Below, in pieces: positions 35,280 to 47,170 of a DNA stretch of 64,000 nt (position 1 is its first letter; every line of letters begins with the position of its first letter). A model generated the notes under the pieces. It worked only from the letters and a program-made list of their open reading frames with translations, was not told the origin of the DNA and ran no database searches. Source of the DNA: Delphinapterus leucas (Eukaryota; Chordata; Mammalia; Artiodactyla; Monodontidae). The translations under genes and the position numbers were made by a program. The stretch is from positions 19,521,658 to 19,585,657 of the forward strand of contig NW_022098072.1 in assembly GCF_002288925.2 (NCBI RefSeq), written 5' to 3'.

Positions 35280-35550
35280 CATAGGACTTAATATATGCCA
35301 GGAACTATTCTAAGTATTTTACTATATATTAATTAAATTAATTCACAACAACTCTATGAGGAAGGTACCACAATTACTTTGATTTTACAGATGAGGAGAA
35401 TGAGGCACACAGAGAGATCAAGCAACTTGTTCAAGGTACCAGAGACAGTAGGCGTTAGAGCCTTGATAGAACCAGGATTTGAACCCAGGCCACCTGGCCC
35501 TAGAGTCTATATACATGCTTACCCATTATGCTATAGTGACTCTCCATCTG
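35280..35550 (-). repeat. MIR SINE
   Basis: Well preserved reverse MIR: tatatgccaggaactattct, caactctatgaggaaggtac, ttacagatgaggagaatgagg, gaaccaggatttgaacccagg, cattatgctatagtg. Confidence 0.8.
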
Positions 35551-35589
35551 CTTCACCTCATGTACCAACTATTTGCTAAGTCACTAGAA

Positions 35590-35760
35590 TAGTGACTGCT
35601 TTAGAACCAGGTTTGAAAAATCCTTCTGCCATTTATTAGCTGTATAACTCAGACTATCACCTCTTCCGTAAAATGAGATTAACAACATCTACTTTCTGTA
35701 GTCATTGTATGGAACAGACAACATAAGTGAAGCATAAACCACTGTGGAAGCACATGGAAG
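35590..35760 (+). repeat. MIR SINE
   Basis: ttctgccatttattagctgta, cctcttccgtaaaatgagat and tgtagtcattgtatggaac follow forward MIR. Confidence 0.6.
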
Positions 35761-35807
35761 GTGACAAGGTGATCAGAAAACTACATTTCTCTCCTTATTA
35801 CTTTTTT

Positions 35808-36095
35808 AAAAAATTAATTAATTTATTTAGGCTGTGTTGGGCCATCATTGCTGTGCGTGGGATTTCTCTCTAGTTGTGGCGAGCAGGGGCTACTCTTTGT
35901 TGTGGTGCGCGGGCTTCTCACTGCAGTGGCTTCTCTTGTTGCAGAGCACGAGTTCTAGGCACGCAGGCTCAGTAGTTGTGATGCATGGGCTTAGCTGCTC
36001 CGCGGCATGTGGGATCTTCCTGGACCAGGGCTCGAACCCGTGTCCCCTGCATTGGCAGGCGGATTCTTAACCACTGCGCCAGCAGGGAAGTCCCT
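35808..36095 (-). mobile_element. CHR-2-type SINE, long form
   Basis: Reverse copy from the TAAT-rich tail (ggctgtgttgggccatcatt) to cagcagggaagtccc. Target duplication attactttttt at 35797-35807 and 36097-36107. Confidence 0.95.
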
Positions 36096-36107
36096 CATTA
36101 CTTTTTT

Positions 36108-36844
36108 GCCATCTATTTTTTCTCAACTCTTATATTTTCTTTTTCTTTTACTGTTTCTCCTTCTGTCTCTCAAAGTCTTACCCACTACCAGCATATATAA
36201 TTTCCTATAAATACTGTTTCCTTTTCTACCCCCCAACATAACAAAAGTTAAGGAATTCTTCTGACCATGACCCACAAGCATCATGTATCACTGAAACACT
36301 GGCCACTTTCAGAATGCATTACTGAAAAGGTCAGGAAAAGAAACTATGGTAGACCAGTTACCAGAAATCAAGAGAGCAGTCAGAAAAGCACACCTTCTAA
36401 CCATCAATTTTCACACAAGGCAGTAGGTAACAACCCAGAGAACAGATTAACTGGTTGAGTAAATTAAATGTTTCCAAAACACCACGTCTTTAAATTCACT
36501 TCATTAACACCCTTAAAAAAAAAAGTACTAAGATAATTCGATAATGTTCACAGCTCAAAAACTAGCTCACAACAAAAATAAGAAATTTTGCTCCTGAGCA
36601 TAAAAAGTCCCTAGGATTCTAAACTTGCAGAGTTAATGTTTCATATGGTCCAGGTCATACTTCACTTGGAACACTATGATTTATTCTGAGTGCCTCTATT
36701 AAGGAGAAATACTGACAAGCTGGAGCATATCCAGAAGATGGTGAAATCATATACTGCCACATGCTTGGCTGACCAAAAAAAAAAGAATGCTAGCTTGGAG
36801 AACAGTAAAGTTGGTGTTCTCAAATTTACGCAGTCAAAAATGTA
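36108..36844. other. Intron, no feature recognised
   Basis: Unique sequence; no supported feature. Confidence 0.5.
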
Positions 36845-37370
36845 GTAAATGCTTACTACATGTCAGGTACAGAGCTAAACAGAGAGTGGAGGACATGATG
36901 GTGAGCAATGGTGAACTGTGGTCTCCCTTCTTGTGGATAATACAGTCTGGATTTAAAATAATAATAAAATGTGGCATGAGCTACTTTAGGAGATGAACAA
37001 GGGCAACTAACATAGGCACAGAGAAAGGGCAACTAACATAAGCAGGGGTGAAGGAGTGGTGAAAGGGACCCCCCTGAGACCTAAAGGATGAGACGAAGTA
37101 GTCAGGGGAGCTGAAGCAAGGAGGGGAAGTGAAAAAAGAGTGTTCTAGACAGGAGACAATATGTGTGAAAGTTTGGAGGAGAAAGAGGAGGACACAGCTG
37201 TCTCCAGAATCAATAGGGCAGGAATACAGTGTGTGAAGGGCAGGGTTGGGAGAATTAAAGCTAGAAGAGTACATGATGACTGTCTGCTCATCTGAAAGGG
37301 TACCATAAGGAGAGGCGATAGACCTGGTAAGTATTACTTTAGAGACTGACACTAATAGACAGAAAATATA
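36845..37370 (-). repeat. L2-type LINE
   Basis: aaatgcttactacatgtcagg, gatggtgagcaatggtgaac, gagtgttctagacaggagac and gtgtgaaggg follow reverse-complement L2. A 15-bp word, agggcaactaacata, is duplicated near 37000-37040. Confidence 0.52.
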
Positions 37371-37739
37371 GCTGGTGAATTTTGGCTCGACATGAAGAAA
37401 TTAAAAAACAGAGGAGTCTCTGTTGACGCTGAGTCCCTTGAGAATAAAGATGTTTAAGAAGCTGCACAACCTCTGATACAACACATTAGAGGGAAGCCTG
37501 GACTATTCAACATCTGGGTTTTTCTCTTACTCTGTGATTCTTTATTATCTCACTACTACATTTAATTATCTAATACTCTACAATATGTATAATAAGTATA
37601 AAAATTGGGAGAATTCGTTAACATCATCTAAGTGTCATAAACGAAAGCAATATTTAGTAGCTTGTAATCTTTATCACTAAAATTCTACAGAATTGTTTTC
37701 CTTTCACTAATATAGATTAAAAAAAAAACCCAAAAAACC

Positions 37740-38230
37740 TTTATCATTCATTCAACTAATGCAGACCGAAAACCTTCCATACATCAGGCACAGTGCTTGG
37801 CATAGGTGTCATGGTGAGCAAAGCCAGGCACGGAGCTTGTGAAGCTTACAACCTAGTGGAAGAGACTGGTAATAATGAAAGAATGACAAATAAATATAAA
37901 ATTACAATAGTAATAAATGCCACAAAGGAAAAAGAAAGATGATGCTGTGAGAGCTTACAACTGGGAACTAGCCTAGCAGGGAAAGTCAGAGGCTTCCTTA
38001 GGAAATGATGACCAAGTTGACACCCAAAGGAAGAGGTAAAAGAGGGGTGTGGGAAGAGAATAGGTAAGTGGAGTGTCTCCACAGCACAAGAATGAGCACA
38101 TGCAAGGTTGAGTACACTGTACAGAGTGAGGCTAGAGGCAGACAGAGACCAGACCACACAGGTCAAACATGCCATGACTGGATGTTAGCTCTTTATCCAA
38201 AGAGCAATGTGAAGCCACCACAGTAACTTA
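37740..38230 (-). repeat. L2-type LINE 3' half
   Basis: Opens ttcattcaactaatgcagac and continues aggcacagtgcttggcatag, gagcttgtgaagcttacaac, ctagtggaagagactggtaa, then ggtcaaacatgccatgactg, in reverse-complement L2 order. Confidence 0.6.
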
Positions 38231-38989
38231 AGCATCTGGTCATGTAATCAGATATTTTTTTAAAAATACAAAAAAGAAAGAAAAATGAAAAACTTCTATC
38301 ATCAGTGTGGAAAAATGACTTAGGTGTGTGTTTGGGGTGGGGGGGGGACAAAGTGGATATAGGGAGACCAGTTAGAAGGCTTTTGTGGTAGTCAATGAGA
38401 AATATGGGGGTAGCTTGGTGGACAAACAAGAGGTGTAGCAAATCTAAAGTAACATTTCAACTCAAGTTAAATATATGTCAGATACTATGTAGTCCTGGGA
38501 AATTAGCTACTATAGATATATCATTAATTTAAAATAATATTCTGAAAAGTCTGTAAGTTGAATTTTGGGGGGACAAAATTGGCCTTCAAAATTCTGCTCC
38601 AGAGCTACAATAGATCAACAGTAAACATGAATATTCTAATAGCTTTACAATTTCATGGAAATAAGGATTGAACAGGTGAACTTTGTGCAACCCAGCTCTA
38701 TAGCCTTCTCACATTATGGCTTCTATGGCTAACTGCAGTTCCTACTGCATCATCCTATCTTTCCACAACTATTAACTAGTTTCTCTTCCTTAACCCTATC
38801 CTATAAATATTTCAAATCCTCAAATGACAGTTATGGCATCTTTCCATATTCTCTCAAATTCTATTTCTTCAACACTTATATACTAAGAGGTATACAAAGA
38901 AATAAGAGGTCTAATAAAAGAGCTATAATAATGTGTTCCAAAAATGGTTAAACTGTGTAATATTAATGAACAGATAAGAAAGATAGTAG
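38231..38989. other. Intron; G-rich run, otherwise unrecognised
   Basis: Contains tttggggtgggggggggac near 38331-38349. The first 200 bp may continue the degraded L2. Confidence 0.4.
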
Positions 38990-39860
38990 AGTAACAAAAA
39001 GCAACAAAGGAAGAAAGAAAACCACTTCTTGTTAGAGGTGTGCCTCACAGTAGAGACAGAATTCAGACTGCGCCTTAAAGATGGTCAAATTTCCCTGAGC
39101 AGAGAATGGAGGAAGAAGTGCGATGGAGTTACTGGAATGGAAAGAGTGGTATTTTAGGAGAAAGGAACAGGTTAGAGTAATAAGCATGCAGAAGTATGGC
39201 GAGCAGGCTCAGGAGCTGTGGGGCTGCCCATTTGGGCAATATGTGAAGGTGAACAAGCCCAGAAGACAGCCTGAAGAGTGAAGGGCCTTGAAAGGTTTAG
39301 AGTCAGGGCTTCATTCTGCACGCAATCTGAAGGCATGGATGATTTGTCAGCAATGTGATTAAAGCTAAAGACTAAAAGTGTTACTCTGGGCCTAATATTG
39401 TTACTCTGGCAATAGTGTGCTGGGTGCAGGGGAAAGGAGAGGGAAGATTAGTTAGGAGTAGTTTCTTCCAATATTCCAGGTGAGAGATAATGAGGGCCTA
39501 AATTAGGGTAGTGGCAGCAGGAATGGGAAAGAAAAGCTGAATGATGGCAGCAGCATGGAGGTGGATCAGGCTAGTCTGGCCAACTGCCTACATGAGGGAG
39601 ACATCAGGAGGGGATCAGGAAGCAAAGGAAAGATAAGGGCTGAATTTAAGATTCAAACCTGTCTGCCGGAGGTGATGATGCTAGCATTAGCAAGGACTGG
39701 AAAGAAAAGGAAGTGTTAATGGGGAATTAATGAGTTCAGTTTTGGACATGTTAACTTTGAATGCAAGAAGGACTTCCAGATGGAGATGCCCAGCAGGCAC
39801 CTGGAAATGCTGCAGGTATAGATTTGGGAAGCATCTTCCTAGAGGATGATGGCTGAAGCA
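38990..39860 (-). repeat. L2-type LINE, internal (5'-ward) region
   Basis: gtgaagggccttgaaaggttt, gatgatttgtcagcaatgtg, gagttcagttttggacatgt, and cttccagatggagatgcccagcaggcacctgg appear in the order expected for a reverse L2-like element. Family assignment from memory. Confidence 0.45.
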
Positions 39861-39879
39861 GTAGGAATTGATGGATGAG

Positions 39880-39980
39880 ATTTTGGGGGGAGAAAAAGGA
39901 GAAAAGAAGGGGAAAGGGAGAGGGAAAAGGAAGGTATGGGAAGAGGGAAAAGGAAGGTATGGGAAGAGAGAAAGGGAATC
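39880..39980. repeat. Purine-rich (GGGAAA)n tract
   Basis: Almost uninterrupted A/G on the plus strand, including a tandem duplication of about 23 bp (aaaaggaaggtatgggaaga). Confidence 0.9.
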
Positions 39981-40237
39981 TTAGACAACTCCTATATGTA
40001 GGGAACTGAGGAAGGATGAGTGACCCATGTGAAAGAACACAGTACGTCCACAAACAAATAAAAGGGGTCTCCACAGACACCCAGAAAGAAGAGTGAACAT
40101 ATATGCACAACAGAGGCAGAGAACTGTGTGCGGTGTATAGGAACTGGGGCCAGGTATTTGCCTCTTCCATGAGCTTTTAGAGTATTTATTATAAAGTTCT
40201 AGTTTGGCACTTAATACACTGAATAATAAAAATGACA

Positions 40238-40470
40238 ACAATGACACAGACAACAATGCTTACAACATACTATAATGCCAGGCATGTGCTGTTTTACATG
40301 CATACACTCTTATTTTCACAAAAACCACGTAAAGGAACTGGTAATATCTCTTTACAAATGAGGAGAATTAGCAAGCAGGCTTAGAGAACTTAAATAATTA
40401 CCAGTTACACTAGTCAACTAGTAATATAAGTGCCAAGATTTAGACATAATTTGGACTCCAAGGTCCAGGA
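40238..40470 (-). repeat. MIR SINE
   Basis: ataatgccaggcatgtgctg, ttacaaatgaggagaattag, agcaagcaggcttagagaac follow reverse MIR. Confidence 0.6.
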
Positions 40471-40494
40471 GCCTTTGCAGCCTTGCTATTTAAT

Positions 40495-40640
40495 TATTTG
40501 TTCTCAGGTACTCCTCACGAAGTTATGAGAACCTTGAGGGCTCTCAGGCTTAGTTATCTTTGGATGCCCTGAACCAAGCAGAGTAACTGACACAGAATAG
40601 GTCTCAAAAAATGCAAGATGAGAGAATAAATAACTTCCAA
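40495..40640 (+). repeat. L2 3' end
   Basis: gaaccttgagggctctcagg, tatctttggatgccctgaac, agtaactgacacagaatagg follow the forward L2 terminus. Confidence 0.5.
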
Positions 40641-40809
40641 GAAGTAGAGAAGCAGACACTATCGTAAACATCTTTCCCAAATAGACCTATTGCTATTCCA
40701 AACTTTCCTCATCTCTCCTATCATCCATTTGCTACATTCAACCATCCAGCTCTGAAGTCTTGAGCCCCTCCTTCCTAAATCATAGTGGATTCTTTAAAAG
40801 TGACAGCCA

Positions 40810-41013
40810 GGGCTTCCCTGGTGGCGCAGTGGTTGGGAGTCCGCCTGCCGATGCAGGGAACGCGGGTTCGTGCCCCGGTCCGGGAAGATCCCACATGCCG
40901 CGGAGCGACTGGGCCCGTGAGCCATGGCCGCTGAGCCTGTGCGTCCGGAGCCTGTGCTCCGCAACGGGAGAAGCCACAGCAGTGAGAGGCCCTCACGTAC
41001 CGCAAAAAAAAAA
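40810..41013 (+). mobile_element. CHR SINE, short form
   Basis: Body gggcttccctggtggcgcag through gcctgtgctccgcaacggga to gtaccgc and poly(A). Perfect duplication aaaagtgacagcca at 40796-40809 and 41014-41027. Little divergence from the other short forms. Confidence 0.97.
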
Positions 41014-41027
41014 AAAAGTGACAGCCA

Positions 41028-41350
41028 CACAGGAGAAAAGCCCCGATACATTCCAAGAAAACATGCTGAGATTTATTTTAATGCAATGTTGAAAAGTTAC
41101 TGTATGTAAGAATCATGTCATATCAAAGTACCTATCTTAAGTTTTAAATAGAGAGAACTCAATATACTGGAGTGTTTCTGTGTTTTGTGTCTTCATTTAG
41201 GAGAACTGACTGAATTTACTACTGCATCAGTACCCGTGAGAGGAGGCTACCCTCACTTTAACAGAAGGTAGGGGTAGTTCCAGATGGAGAGCTGAGGTAG
41301 GATGGCAGAATTGGAGCATGAGAGAAAACTTTTGATATTTATGCTCAAGA
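41028..41350. other. Intron, no feature recognised
   Basis: Unique sequence, no supported feature. Confidence 0.5.
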
Positions 41351-41362
41351 GTTCAGAATTCT

Positions 41363-41432
41363 TCATCAGTAGAGAATTGTTTAAATAAACTGTGGTACAT
41401 CCCCACAATGGACTATCAAAAAAAAAAAAAGT
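41363..41432 (+). mobile_element. Miniature L1 insertion (internal ORF2 piece with poly(A))
   Basis: About 53 bp resembling an L1 ORF2 segment (gtttaaataaactgtggtac, atccccacaatgga), followed by A13. It is flanked by a perfect 12-bp duplication, gttcagaattct, at 41351-41362 and 41433-41444. The L1 3' UTR is absent. Confidence 0.85.
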
Positions 41433-41444
41433 GTTCAGAATTCT

Positions 41445-41902
41445 AATGTATGCCAGTGATTCAAATCACAATATTTTGGTAAATTGATAATCAAATATTA
41501 AGGAAACAATTTATCACCTACAAGGGATCATCACCCTCAAGTTAGCTCAAAGCTCCCCAGACTAAAACTGAATGGGAAAAATCAGCACTTCCCAGACCCC
41601 CACAAGGAGAACTCCCTCCAGTGCTAAAATCTAGAGGTATAGAGTTTGTTTCACAATTTGATTACCCCACTTTAACATATCTAGTTCTAATAAATCAATC
41701 CAGAAAATGTAAGCATAAAAGATGGATGTCAAATCTAACATACATGAGGTGGGCTGGTTGATAAGACTCCTTCCTAATAATGCTTGTGACTGCAACCCCT
41801 AGTCAAAACATTTTTTAAATTTACATACAGATAACTGAAACAAAAGAACTGACTAGAAGATGCACAATTTTTGCCAAAGAATCACAGGAATACCCTGATC
41901 TT
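41445..41902. other. Intron, no feature recognised
   Basis: Unique sequence, no supported feature. Confidence 0.5.
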
Positions 41903-41910
41903 CTCTATTC

Positions 41911-41918
<8 letters not shown>

Positions 41919-41941
<23 letters not shown>

Positions 41942-42261
41942 GGCTGCGTTGGGTCTTCGTTGCTGCGAGCGGTCTTTCTCTAGTTGCAGTGAGCGGGGGC
42001 CACTCTTTGTTGAGGTGCGCGGACCTCTCATTGTTGTGGCTTCTCTTGTTGCAGAGCACGGGCTCTAGGCGCGCGGGCTTCAGTAGCCGCGGCATGTGGG
42101 CTCAGCAGTTGTGGCTTGCGGGCTCTAGAGCGCAGGCTCAGAAATTGTGGCGCACGGACTTAGTTGCTCCGCAGCATGTGGGATCCTCCCGGGCCAGGGC
42201 TCGAACCCACGTCCCCTGCATTGGCAGGCGGACTCTCAACCACTGAACCACCAGGGAAGGC
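41919..42261 (-). mobile_element. CHR-2-type SINE, long form
   Basis: Reverse copy from the tail (atttttggctgcgttgggtc) to ccaccagggaaggc. Flanked by ctctattctttttttt at about 41903-41918 and 42262-42277. Confidence 0.95.
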
Positions 42262-42278
42262 CTCTATTCTTTTTTTTT

Positions 42279-42659
42279 AATGTTGACTGTAACTGGCTAA
42301 ATTGATCTTGTGACCCACTAACGAGTTGCAACTTGCAGTTTTTTGAAAAACAGTGTTTTAAGTCATGCCTAGTATGTGATATATTAAAAGAACTAGAAGT
42401 AAATGTAAAATTAATTAAATAGGAATAGAATTATCACTATTTAAAAACAGAAAATCTGTGCATACACTAGAACAAATTTAGTGTTGCAACAAAGCATTAA
42501 ACAAATTTTAATATGGGAAAATACTTAAAATGTTAAAGAAAAGACAGACGTATAAAACTATGTACATATAACACGATTCCAATTATGTTTCAATATATGC
42601 ACACATATATACACATGAACAAGGCCAAGAAAAAACTAGGAATAAATATGACAATACAT
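42279..42659. other. Intron, no feature recognised
   Basis: AT-rich unique sequence, no supported feature. Confidence 0.5.
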
Positions 42660-42669
42660 TAACATTTTA

Positions 42670-42957
42670 TTTTTTTTGAGTGAAGTATAGTTGATTTACA
42701 ATGTTGTGTTAGTTTCTGGTATACAGCAAAGTGATATATATATAATATATACACACACACATATGTTCTTTTTCATATTCTTTTCCATTATGGTTTATTA
42801 TAGGATATTAAATATAGTTCTCTGTGCTATACAGTAGGACCTGTTGTTTATCTATTTTACATATAATAGTTTATATCTGCTAATCCCAAACTCCTAATTT
42901 GTCCTTTCCCCCAACCCCTTTCCCATTTGGTAACCATAAGTTTGTTTTCTAAAACAG
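42670..42957 (-). mobile_element. 5'-truncated L1, 3' UTR only
   Basis: Reverse L1 3' terminus: agtatagttgatttacaatg, gtatacagcaaagtgatata, ctgtgctatacagtaggacc, aaccataagtttgttttct. Target duplication taacatttta at 42660-42669 and 42958-42967. Confidence 0.9.
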
Positions 42958-42967
42958 TAACATTTTA

Positions 42968-45569
42968 AATGAGTGTCATTATACAGGAGCCAATACACAA
43001 AGTGTCCACGTATTTTTTGTGTGTGTTTAAAATATTTTGTTTAAAAAGTAAAAAGAAACAGATAGGAAGGAAATACCCCTAAATTGTAACAAGTGTTAAT
43101 CAATGGATTTTTAGATTAAGGGTGATTTACCTTCCGAATTGCATAAGAGCACAGATCGCTTTGTAAGTCTGGAGAAAAAAATAACTGTATTTTTAAAATA
43201 ACAGAATTTTAAGAAGGCATATGGCATACTGCATTATAGCTGTATTTCTCATTTGAAGAAAAAATTTAACTCACCTTTAATGAACCCCAAAGTCCTATGC
43301 TGGGTGCCTTTTGGGTTCTCATATTTCACCTTTAATTTCTCTAAGGTTTAGATACAAGGCCAAAGTTTAAATGGTATCAAGTATATATATGATGAGGAAT
43401 TCTGTGACAGTAATATTACTCAGTTGCAAAAGAAAAACATTAACACTCATGAAAATTGTCTTAAAGCACTATAATTTGAGGGAGACTAAAAACAGTCTGC
43501 ATGTCACAGATTTTTACATAAAATTAGCAGAAGAGCTGGAGGTTAATTTCCATTGACAAAATGACCCAGATTGTATTATTCCTGCCATATCTATCCTGAG
43601 ACTAAAATGCCCTAGACTTGAAACAACTTTAGGGCCTGAGGTGACCAGCCTTTAGAATCTGGGAGCTGTAGCAGCCACTGACATGGCTCGAGGGCCACCT
43701 GCACATTCCACCCGCATTAAATCCCCAAGGGACAGTAGGGCTAAGGAACTGCCTCACCAAAGCTCTCCCAAAGATGCAATTAGGTTTGATGGGCATGTGG
43801 CAGAAGACAGGCACTGGAAAGAAAGGAAGAGAGAAGAGAAAGTAGAACAGGTGTAGGGCACAGGGGTTGTTGAGCAGAGGGGAAATCAAGCCAGGAGCTT
43901 TTTAGAAATAGTTAATGTATGAACATCAGTAGTTTAATGAAATATGACTGAAATAAAAAACAAGTATAAAATGATGTTATCATCAATCAAGTTTGCAGCA
44001 AGATGTAAGCTGGCCACCTTAGAATTAAACTATCACCAGGGGGAAAAAAAAAAACAACGAAGATTTCCCCACTCAAATGATAACTGAAGATTTATTTTAA
44101 AATACTAATGTAGTAAAACAGGCCATTAAAAAATATTCTGGTCACACTGAAAACTCTGTTAAAACAATCCCTTACAATAAGTTTTACATATAGACCCCTT
44201 TGTTCACATTAGAAAAAGATCAATTTAGTTTCGAAGCAAAGGGGTAGAGAAACCGAGTGCTGGAATACAGGCATCATTACACTATACAGACACACGAGAC
44301 TCATACCACCACTCAAGCAGTGACACTGGCTAAGAGCTGATGTGCTGTGAATCACACCTCCCACTACCACAGTCCGTCTGTGTAGGGAATAAATCAACCA
44401 AATGTGAATAAGTGTTCCCTTAGTGCTCAGTGCTTTTCTCAACTTGCAGCCCTGATTTCAAAAGACTCTGCCATTCAAATGCAAGAGAACTGCTCTCAGA
44501 TTAATCTTCTATTATTATTTTTTTTTTTGGTTTTACTCGGGTATAAGCACATTTTTATCAAAAAGAATATCTCAATGTAAGTACTAAATATTTATTTAGT
44601 ACTTGGTGGGTCAGTCCTACTAGCTAATGAAGATGGTTCAACTGTGCCAAATTTAGAATATCTGCATTAGGACAAGTTGGAAAAGATAAAAAGATAGGTC
44701 ATTCAATTGGCTTTACACAAGATATTATTAAGACGCTAAAGCCAAATGTAGAAGATACAACAGGAGATGGGAGAAGCCAGTAAAAATAAGCAAGTTAGAA
44801 AAAAAATTATAAAACACTTTATAGAGAAACAGGTAATACCCCAAAGGCAAATTGAGCTGGGAGTGGGGGAATAGCAACACATCATGGGTTTTAGTTGGAG
44901 AAATGAGTTTTTTAAAAATGAATGGAAAAAAAATCAAAACCTAAAAATATTATTGCAACATGATGGTTCAGAAATCAAGTGCAAAATTTTTAGGAAAATC
45001 TCATTTATTTTTCCAAAATCAACACTGAAATCAAGGTACAGCAGACCAAAACATGGGAGAATTAGAAGTGATGGCTGCAGGACACAGACTGCTTGCTTTC
45101 ATCTTCCACAGAAATAACGTCCACCACAGAAAAGATCCCATGTTTGGCTGCCTAAGTTAAAATCTGTTAGCTCTCAAAATCACAAAAATTGCCACCCAAA
45201 TAACAATAAGACCATATAGATATTTAAAATAGCTACCAACAGAGGTAAAGGAAAATGATTACCATGATAGTGGCATGTCTCAAATTATGTGTGTCAACAG
45301 GAAAACATGATTTGATTTTTTAAAGTTTCATTTACATGGTATTAATTAATAGATGGCACCTACTGAATGAAGAGAGAGACACTTGGAATAAATTACATAT
45401 ATGTTACTCTAGCCCATTTAATCCTCAGAGAACGTAACACTTGCTCTACTCTAGCAGGTCAAAAGGGTCTGGGAAGAAATCCCTTATTTACCAGACTGCC
45501 AGCAAGCTACCTAGAGGCAGACTGTCTCATCCACCCTGGTATATCCTCAAGCCTTTACGGTGCCAGCTC
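42968..45569. other. Intron, no feature recognised
   Basis: About 2.6 kb with no clear repeat or gene. Open frames at 43629-43889 (minus) and 44209-44442 (minus) have no recognisable motif. Confidence 0.45.
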
Positions 45570-45905
45570 ATCTAACCTGACAACTATCCTGGGAGGTGGT
45601 AGTTTTCCTCATTTTATGGATGAAGATACTGAGGCTCACAGGGCAAGTTTATCTTCTCCACATCAACGATTAACACTGATAAACTACATATTTGTCTTCA
45701 CTTATTTTGGTTATTACTTGTCTTCCTTGACTAGAACATAAGCATGTTACAGCACATTTACTTGTCCACAGTTGTATCTCCAGTGCTTAGAACAGTGCCT
45801 GGCACACATAGACAGTCAATAAATACTTGTTGAATGAATTAATAAGGTAACCTGCCCAAAACTATATAGCCAATAAGTGAGAGACCTGGGGCTCGATTCA
45901 GAAGT
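45570..45905 (-). repeat. MIR SINE split by an L2 end
   Basis: Left part tttatggatgaagatactgagg and right part aaggtaacctgcccaaaact ... gagacctggggctcgattca together form reverse MIR. The piece between them is forward L2. Confidence 0.5.
45655..45842 (+). repeat. L2 3' end nested in a MIR
   Basis: gactagaacataagcatgtt, acttgtccacagttgtatctcc, gaacagtgcctggcacacat, and caataaatacttgttgaatgaatt are the L2 terminus. Confidence 0.68.
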
Positions 45906-47155
45906 CTGCCTCCAAAGCCAACCTAGAGAAATAATGATCGCAGCAATAACATACAAAGAATAAAAAGGAGCTTAGAATTAGAGCTCAGAAAGTACTTTAC
46001 AGGTAAAGGGAGTGAAAAAAAATTTTTAATTCATTTCTCCTAAGCACCTCCTTGAAACTTTTCTTGATTACTTGCCTGGTGCACTGACAGCTGGACAAGA
46101 AGTTGGGTGCTGCCTTCTCCTTATAGGCAAGTTCAACAAGACTCCCAAGTAGAACACAGCCAGAGGATTTGTGGTCCATTAAACACAGAGCCATGGGAAG
46201 ACTTCAAAAGCCCCCATTCACGCAGAGGCTGAGAAAAGTTGGCACTGCAGTGAAAGTGCAGTCCAGATTAAAAACCACAACTAAAAAACAACAAAAACCC
46301 GCACAGACTGCAGGAGTAACCTGGGTCTACACCACAGCCAAGGAATCTTACGCTGATCTGCATAGGCCCAGCTTGTGGCATATGGCTCTGTGCCCTTCTG
46401 GTGGCCTGTGAAGGTCGATCCTCTAAAATACTCCACAAAATTATAACTTTTAGGGAAGGAGGAGATCACATTTTTCATCATTCTTTACTGAATACCTCCG
46501 ATCCTTTCCTTGAAATTGGGCAGAATGTACATTTCTCTATGGAAATAGTTGACTGAAGGACTACTACTCCAAAAGCAGCCAGATAAATACTAAATTTAGA
46601 GATCAGGTGAAGACTGTGGCCAATATATTTCAGGACTATTTATTTTGTTCATGAACAGGTAAAATCTAGAAACTTATCAATAGGTTATTTAGGCCTATCA
46701 AAATGTTTGACTGTTTGGATGTGTTCCTCACCTTCAAATATTGTGTATTTAAATCAATGCCTGGTGAATGGTTCTAACTGCTGCATATTATTCAAGAGCT
46801 GAAAAGTATTTCACAATATATAAGCACTAACAATCATCACTGTATACCTGGTCCCCATTCAGTCTGGTCTCAAAATGTGATATAAATGCTATGCAAGCTT
46901 TTGCCTAGATAAAAAACAATAGTTAAAATTCACAATTATTTAAGTGTATCTAAAGGGTCTAATATTCTTATTCTTTCCAAAAACGCTATTATTCTCTATG
47001 TTTGCATTCTTCCAAAATGTTCTTTAGTTAACTATAGTGAGATGCAGTAATTTCTTACCAAATTGCAATAGTCATTTATTGATATACATTTCTGAAATAA
47101 TCTTTCAGATAATAGAAAAATGTTTTCATATTTTTAGATTTTAGGGGCATGGGTT
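45906..47155. other. Intron, no feature recognised
   Basis: Unique sequence up to the L1 target site. Open frames here lack recognisable motifs. Confidence 0.5.
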
Positions 47156-47170
47156 AATAAGCTAAGACTT

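Noticed and set aside
40775..41056. Overlapping open frames containing HGPSRSAACGIFPDRG-like peptides
   Set aside because: SINE-derived; the same peptide appears at 25144, 34038, 42000 and 58132.
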